A stretch of 64,000 nucleotides of DNA from Tigriopus japonicus (lineage: Eukaryota; Arthropoda; Copepoda; Harpacticoida; Harpacticidae). The notes beneath the pieces were generated by a model that made no database searches, was not told the origin of the DNA, and worked only from the letters and a program-made list of their open reading frames with translations. Positions 59,801 to 64,000 of this stretch are shown here, piece after piece. The stretch covers positions 2,376,811-2,440,810 of the forward strand of contig CM021318.1 of NCBI GenBank assembly GCA_010645155.1. The letters are read 5' to 3'. Made by a program: the position numbers and the translations under genes. The stretch's first letter is position 1; every line of letters begins with the position of its first letter.

Positions 59801-60054
59801 GTGAGGAAACTGGTTGGGATAAGCGTTTGATTATGGCCTTTGTGGTCAAACTTGCGGATTTGGATGAAATATCAGGAATGGAACAGGACAGCTTAAGAGG
59901 ATTGATATGACTGGATGGAATGGATGGAACCCATATAATTGCGGAATGCAAGCACACTTTGTCGAATGGTAATCTTCTTACCTGGCATAACATGAATAAA
60001 AGAGAGGAAGATGCATCCAAGAACGAACGACACCACTGAATATAATGAGGCCAT
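25181..60054 (-). CDS. Nicotinic acetylcholine receptor subunit beta1
   Basis: Seven minus-strand exons (59982-60054, 51121-51257, 50907-50951, 46196-46305, 41043-41133, 27803-28978, 25181-25345) join in frame to 598 residues. This is a subunit of a pentameric acetylcholine-gated cation channel at central synapses. In order it has a signal peptide (1 to about 25), [20 protein letters not shown], loop D NVWLRL, the 13-residue Cys-loop C155-C169 ([15 protein letters not shown]), a loop C without the paired cysteines of alpha subunits ([13 protein letters not shown]), M1 236-261, M2 267-291, M3 297-323, and M4 near 554-578 followed by [16 protein letters not shown]. The non-alpha loop C and the C terminus match arthropod beta1 (Drosophila ard). 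The M3-M4 loop is unusually long, with polyproline, Gly and His-rich stretches. Introns total about 33 kb. Confidence 0.98.
25346..27802 (-). other. nAChR beta1 intron 6
   Basis: 2.5 kb. Several short frames on both strands look random; none has recognisable domains or splice support. Confidence 0.7.
27803..28978 (-). CDS. nAChR beta1 exon 6
   Basis: 392 codons in one exon, from [10 protein letters not shown] through M1-M3 to the end of the cytoplasmic loop ([17 protein letters not shown]). Donor CAG|GTGAGG. The loop part is strongly GC- and Pro-rich ([20 protein letters not shown]). Confidence 0.98.
36540..36557 (+). repeat. (CCA)n microsatellite
   Basis: Six CCA/ACC units in nAChR intron 5. 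Confidence 0.8.
39254..39304. other. miRNA-like intronic hairpin
   Basis: GTCCTGCTA-C-ATCA (39258-39271) pairs with TGAT-C-TAGCAGGAC (39287-39300) around a 15-base loop, with one C-C mismatch. Wobble and further pairs extend it outward to roughly 18 bp. The stem is short for a precursor miRNA and I recognise no seed. Confidence 0.35.
41043..41133 (-). CDS. nAChR beta1 exon 5
   Basis: Acceptor ttcttccag, phase 2; encodes [20 protein letters not shown] and [10 protein letters not shown] (loops A/E region). Donor TATCAA|GTAAGG. Confidence 0.97.
42256..42368 (+). repeat. GA-rich polypurine tract
   Basis: GAAAGAAAGAAAG, AGAGAGAAAGAAAGAGAG and AGAAAGAGAAAGAGAGAAAG runs with a short interruption. 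Purine on the plus strand, pyrimidine on the strand transcribed into the receptor pre-mRNA. Confidence 0.75.
44536..44688 (+). repeat. Dispersed 150-bp repeat carrying CTCF-like site, copy 2
   Basis: Matches 6566-6715 from AGTACGATCATAAAGTG to GAGCTCCAAATAG, in the same orientation, with substitutions and a few one- or two-base indels. Confidence 0.85.
44552..44565 (-). promoter_or_regulatory. CTCF-like site in repeat copy 2
   Basis: The minus strand reads CCACTAGATGGCAC, again satisfying CCASYAGRKGGCRS. The motif stays within consensus although it differs by one base from copy 1. Confidence 0.4.
46196..46305 (-). CDS. nAChR beta1 exon 4
   Basis: Phase-0 start GTC TGG AAC GAT; encodes [20 protein letters not shown] and [16 protein letters not shown] (loop A region). 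Ends AATAA|GTAAGTC in phase 2. Confidence 0.98.
46306..50906 (-). other. nAChR beta1 intron 3
   Basis: 4.6 kb, AT-rich, with the second foldback MITE (46623-46788) and homopolymer runs near 48480. No gene supported. Confidence 0.7.
46623..46788. mobile_element. 166-bp foldback MITE, hAT-like, copy 2
   Basis: Starts CAGGGACCACTG and ends GAGCCATCCTTG. It differs from 6789-6954 at five positions. GGTCAGTG lies immediately before it (46615-46622) and again at its right edge (46788-46795, sharing one base with the element), which looks like an 8-bp target duplication, as made by hAT transposases. Confidence 0.85.
50907..50951 (-). CDS. nAChR beta1 exon 3 (45-base microexon)
   Basis: Encodes exactly [15 protein letters not shown], the loop D strand, between gtctttcag and GTAAGTTC. 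Arg84 is the position corresponding to R81 of aphid beta1. Confidence 0.97.
51121..51257 (-). CDS. nAChR beta1 exon 2
   Basis: Acceptor cttcttttcag in phase 1; encodes [20 protein letters not shown], an NMT glycosylation site, and [11 protein letters not shown]. Donor GTG|GTAAGT. A 169-base intron (50952-51120) separates it from exon 3. Confidence 0.97.
51258..59981 (-). other. nAChR beta1 intron 1
   Basis: 8.7 kb between the signal-peptide exon and the ligand-binding domain. It holds (CAA)12 at 56785-56820, and at 58152-58308 a plus-strand exon-like stretch (acceptor then about 52 codons to TGA) that I cannot assign. Confidence 0.65.
56785..56820 (+). repeat. (CAA)12 microsatellite
   Basis: Twelve perfect CAA units in nAChR intron 1. 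One plus-strand frame reads them as polyglutamine, but that frame has no other gene-like feature. Confidence 0.95.
59982..60054 (-). CDS. nAChR beta1 exon 1 (start and signal peptide)
   Basis: ATG at 60054-60052 opens 24 codons ([20 protein letters not shown] and on to HVMP), a clear signal peptide, and ends CCAG|GTAAGA in phase 1, matching the phase of exon 2. Confidence 0.9.
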
Positions 60055-60233
60055 TCTTCTTGGTGAGTAGGGAAAGGGATGATGATGATAATGGTGATGA
60101 TATCACTCACAGATTGCTTGAACTTGAAAACAGAGCCTTCTTTTTTGGTTGAGGAGCTGCTTGAATCTTTTTTATCTTTTTTTGGAATTGGGAGGATCGG
60201 AGCACTTTTCACTCAATTTTGGGAGTTGCGGGC

Positions 60234-60247
60234 GTGTGTGTGTGTGT
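60234..60247 (+). repeat. (GT)7 microsatellite
   Basis: Perfect GT run about 180 bases upstream of the nAChR beta1 ATG. Confidence 0.85.
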
Positions 60248-62182
60248 TAATGCCTTGACTGGATGAATAGAGATTGGAATGAACAAACAACGGTGGATTT
60301 TTCTCCTTCTTTATCTTCTTTCTTTTTCTTTGATATCACTCAACACATCTTAGGGATCTCAGGTCCTGCCCTGACTGAGGAATGACAATTAATCTATGAT
60401 GTACCATGATTGCTAAATGCCACATGTTTTGCCATGGCTGGGAAATGATTTCTTGACAAGGCTTATCATGACATCGTCGAGCTCGAGGACACCACCGAGG
60501 CTCTCCATAACGGCGAAGCAGGCTGAAGGCTGACAACTGGAGCCAAATGAAGGTCAGAAGTCGGTCGCAGGTGTGCCTTCATGCCTTCGTGGAACATCCG
60601 CTGGAGGGGCTGCTCGGATTGAGGGCGTGTCCGCTGATGGTGATGGCGATTGTGTCTCGGAAACCAGAATTTCGTGCCCAAAGCACAATGGAGGAGTCGG
60701 AGAATGAAGCCGAGGTTTTGCGGCCACTTGGATGAATCACGGAAACAATGAAGAAAACATGCTATCATGGTTGCCGCTTCATGTTTCGTCCTTCTCCTCG
60801 TTTCAGGAATCTTCCGCAGAGGGGTCCCAATCCTCTTCTCCAGTGGCACCAACACATTAGAGAGACCCTCCCGCCACCAGGGTCGCTTTTGGGTTCAGTG
60901 GTCACAGCATCATGACAGAACGTGGAAGGGAATGGGCAGCACTTCACTCGGAATCTTCAATCAAACGGGGTGTCGAGATCAAAAAATGAAAATCGGGGTG
61001 GGTTTGCTGCCTCACGGGTTGGTCAAGCACAGCCCGTCTAATTGGAGGGAAACCATCATTTTTCACCCTGGACACTGACTGACTACTCTGTCTCGGTTTT
61101 TTGGTCTTCTTCTGGTTGGCCTTCGAGTTTTGCTTCAACAACACATTCACCACTCACACACTCGTCGCCTCCTCATCCGAGTTTTTTCACTTTCTCTCGA
61201 CTGGCCTCCCTAATTTCGTTTTGGTCGTGCCTCAGTCTTCTAAGAGGATCCTTTTTGGCTTTGCAGATCGCGCTCCTTTTCGCTTTGCTCCCAAAGTAAA
61301 CTTAGGGAATGCCAAGAGAGAGCGGCTGCTTCACTTTGCGGGATGAATCTTGTTCCACAGCTTCTTCCTTCACAAGTTCTCGGTTTGTACTGTGCGAAGT
61401 GTTTCCCTTGCTCCATTCCTCTGACTGACAGACAGACTGAAAAGGCCGCCCAAAGATCCCTTGGCGGTGTTGCTCAGGATAGAAGGACGGCGAGAGAGTA
61501 ATAGTAGTAGTAGTCCTAGTAGCAGCAGCACTATGATGCAGTACCTTGACCAACTTTTCTCAACCTTGCTCTCCCTCGTGTCCTTCTGTGCCGCTACCAA
61601 ACTCTTCGGTTCCCTCTTTGAGTTCCACGCCTGGAACTGCTGCCACTATCTCTACGACTTCGATTACTATGGCGAGTTCCGAGTTCGGCTACTAATACAT
61701 GCTACTACTACCACCACTAGTTCCACTACTTCCAAGCCCTCTTTTCGTGGGATGTAGCATGGACCAAAACTGGTCCTTGAACGAGAAAGTGAAGGAAGAT
61801 GCCCAGAAGGCTTGAAAGAGCGAGAGCGAACGAAAAGATCCCCAAATGCAAGGGGAAAGCAGGGATGCCAAGTAACGTTTATGGCCAACTCCCCCGTACG
61901 GTTTGTCCGGAAAAAGGGGGCGGAGGCGGCAGGAAGGGCCTTTGGGAGAACGGACGCCTTCTTCCTCAACTTAAACTGCCTTGACAATTCCTTGCTGTTG
62001 CATGTATGGAAACGTACACTAGAACAGCTAGCTAGCTAGTCAGTCCATCCATCCATCGAGGAGCCAAGGGTGAGCCTTGCGAATGGGGCACGAATACGTA
62101 AGCCAACGGCAGGCCCATTGCTCTTCAAGGCAATTGGGCTATTCCGAGGCTGAGCGACCTTCGCACGCCTAACATACTCAAG

Positions 62183-62217
62183 CACACACACACACACAGA
62201 CATACTATATATATATG
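62183..62217 (+). repeat. (CA)n-(TA)n compound microsatellite
   Basis: (CA)8 followed by a short spacer and (TA)n, about 2.1 kb upstream of the nAChR start codon. Confidence 0.85.
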
Positions 62218-64000
62218 TAGTATACTAATACACGCACCGAGGAACCTACTAGTGAGTTTCTCCGTTTCGCTAGATCCCGCTAAAGTCGAAAGGAAGGAAA
62301 AAGGCTGTCCAATGAGTGAAGGCAAAAGGGGGATCTCGCCCCTTCAGCGTCTCTGCATGCATATCTTCACATGTACAATTGTAGTACGTGCTCGGGTGTG
62401 CGAACGGCATTTGAGGCCAGGAAAAGGAACATCACTTCTGGAACGCTACAATTGTCACATAGCTAATGGGAAACGAGGTTTTTGAACTCCCCTCAAGTAT
62501 TTGTTGGCCGCGTCTCTTTGTACAAATATTTCTGACAAGCCAGATAGATGCCTTTTCGTTTTGGTCCTCACTAAAAAGGCTTTGTATATGTAGCTACAAT
62601 ACAATAACAACCTTCTCAATGAGGTCCAAGAGGACGATGAACCAATGAGTGAGGCTGGACCGGCAATTGTTGACCTCATAAAGGAGTCATCACTTGGGTG
62701 GTCCTAAAAGCCTTTACATCCTTAGGGTTTGCTTAATATTGCTTCCCAGGAAACCAACATACTACATGCGTTGATAGCCACAAATCCTCACATCTCAATG
62801 ACCGCTCAATCCTGATGTCATGCTTCAACCAATAGAATGAGAACGTGGAGCAAACAAACCTTGGTCGGCTAAGGCTGTGGAAGGAGAAAGAGAGGGAAAA
62901 AAATCCGCCCACCCAGAGAAACAGGAACTAACCATGCTGTACATAGTAGTGGCTCAGAGCGCTTTGTGTCTTGGGGAGGCTTCTTGGCACACTCTCATTC
63001 ACTAACCAACAACAACAACAGCAGCACCAACAACTCACCACTAACAACACCGCCAAGAAGCAAGGCTCGTTTTTTTCTCCTCTCTTTCCACCCTTCTTCC
63101 TTCTTCCTCTGTGTAGCTCCCTCCTTCAACGAAAAAAGTAGAGCCTTCCCAATAAGAAAACGAAGATCTGCACACATCCAAGAAAAGGCCGCAAGGTTCC
63201 ATTGAACCATCTTCCTCTACTCTATCCCCAACAACATCAACAACCGACCACGACAAGCTAAAACAGTGGGGACGGACTTGCAATTGGTCACATATGTAGC
63301 TGTCGATTGTCGGCTTTGGCCAAAGAGCTTAGATGTCATTTTCGAAGAGGAATGAATCTTTCCAGCTGATTTTAAACTGAACACAGCTGGTTAAAAAGAG
63401 GTCAGATGACGAGCGAGGAAGCTATCCTGTATGATGACTAGGAGCAGTTTTAGAAAACTTTTCAAGGATGAAATAAAGGTGTATGAGCAAAATGAAAGTT
63501 ACTGACGTGAAAGCTTCAATTCCGAGTCAATAGCTTTGGTTGTCATTTTTAGTTGAATCGCTGACTTGGAAGCTTGAAGGATTCATGTTGACAACATAAA
63601 AGTATAAAAGACCTCTTGTCTTTTATTGACCGAAAGACATTCTAGACTCTCCTTCTTATACAAAGACATCAAACAATCTTGCCACGAATTCAAGAGCTCT
63701 AAACGAAACTTGTAACACATTTGACAGGAAAGGAACACACTAGCACATTGCATGATGACAGGTCCAGAAAGGTGTTCCGCGTTCATTCACGAAATCGTTT
63801 TGGCCGCTTCTCAAGTCTTTTTTGCCATTCAACTTACTCCACATGTCTTCTCAATTGTTGTTCGAGATTGATCTTCATGGACCATGTCCAAGAACCCTTG
63901 AAATTATCCTTGTGATTTTTTCCTCACTCTGCTCGAGCTCAGATGATTTGAGGGCACTGTTCCACTTGCGAGTTTTGGCAGCCCTGTAATAGACATGTAC

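Larger units (their letters stand above)
60055..64000. other. Upstream flank of nAChR beta1
   Basis: Should contain the receptor promoter and perhaps 5' UTR exons, which I cannot place. Visible features are (GT)7 at 60234-60247, AGT/AGC trinucleotide runs near 61500-61530, (CA)8 then (TA)n at 62183-62217, and AAC repeats near 63005-63030. Frames of up to about 130 codons occur on both strands and look random. Confidence 0.5.

Noticed and set aside
60466..61987. Several 80-130 codon frames upstream of nAChR beta1
   Set aside because: They overlap on both strands, are rich in simple repeats and show no domain or splice pattern; I treat them as promoter-region noise.

Overview
This window is eukaryotic nuclear DNA from an arthropod. 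Its genes carry spliceosomal introns with GT/AG borders, and the receptor gene matches arthropod nicotinic receptor beta1 subunits. My best guess is a crustacean, probably a copepod. That rests on gene style, moderate GC, tRNA-derived SINEs and a tight gene cluster with a trans-splice-like acceptor; it is an inference, not something a single sequence feature proves.

Layout. 414-1567 (-) encodes a secreted precursor with nine copies of a HPxG..VG.T.WG peptide separated by Lys-Arg sites. About 5.4 kb of AT-rich intergenic DNA follows, with dispersed repeats, including a 166-bp foldback element and a repeat carrying a CTCF-like site. 7098-9910 (-) is a three-exon orphan type I membrane protein with twelve ectodomain cysteines. 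12881-18717 (+) is a compact cluster: the centriolar satellite protein PCM1 (three exons), the BolA-like Fe-S protein BOLA2 and the centromere/Fanconi histone-fold protein CENPX. Gaps are 134 and 167 bp, and the only clear AATAAA lies after the last gene. 20887-23789 (+) is a five-exon START-domain protein of the StAR/STARD3 type.

25181-60054 (-) is a complete nicotinic acetylcholine receptor beta1 subunit gene. It has seven exons and 598 codons in about 35 kb; its large introns fill most of the right half of the window and hold second copies of the dispersed repeats. The last 4 kb is its upstream flank, with microsatellites but no gene I can support.

The genes do not form one pathway. The PCM1-BOLA2-CENPX block is the one place where arrangement suggests shared expression. 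The least familiar items are the peptide-array precursor, the cysteine-rich membrane protein and the repeats shared between the left and right halves. All exon borders were found by eye from splice sites and reading-frame continuity; all join in frame.
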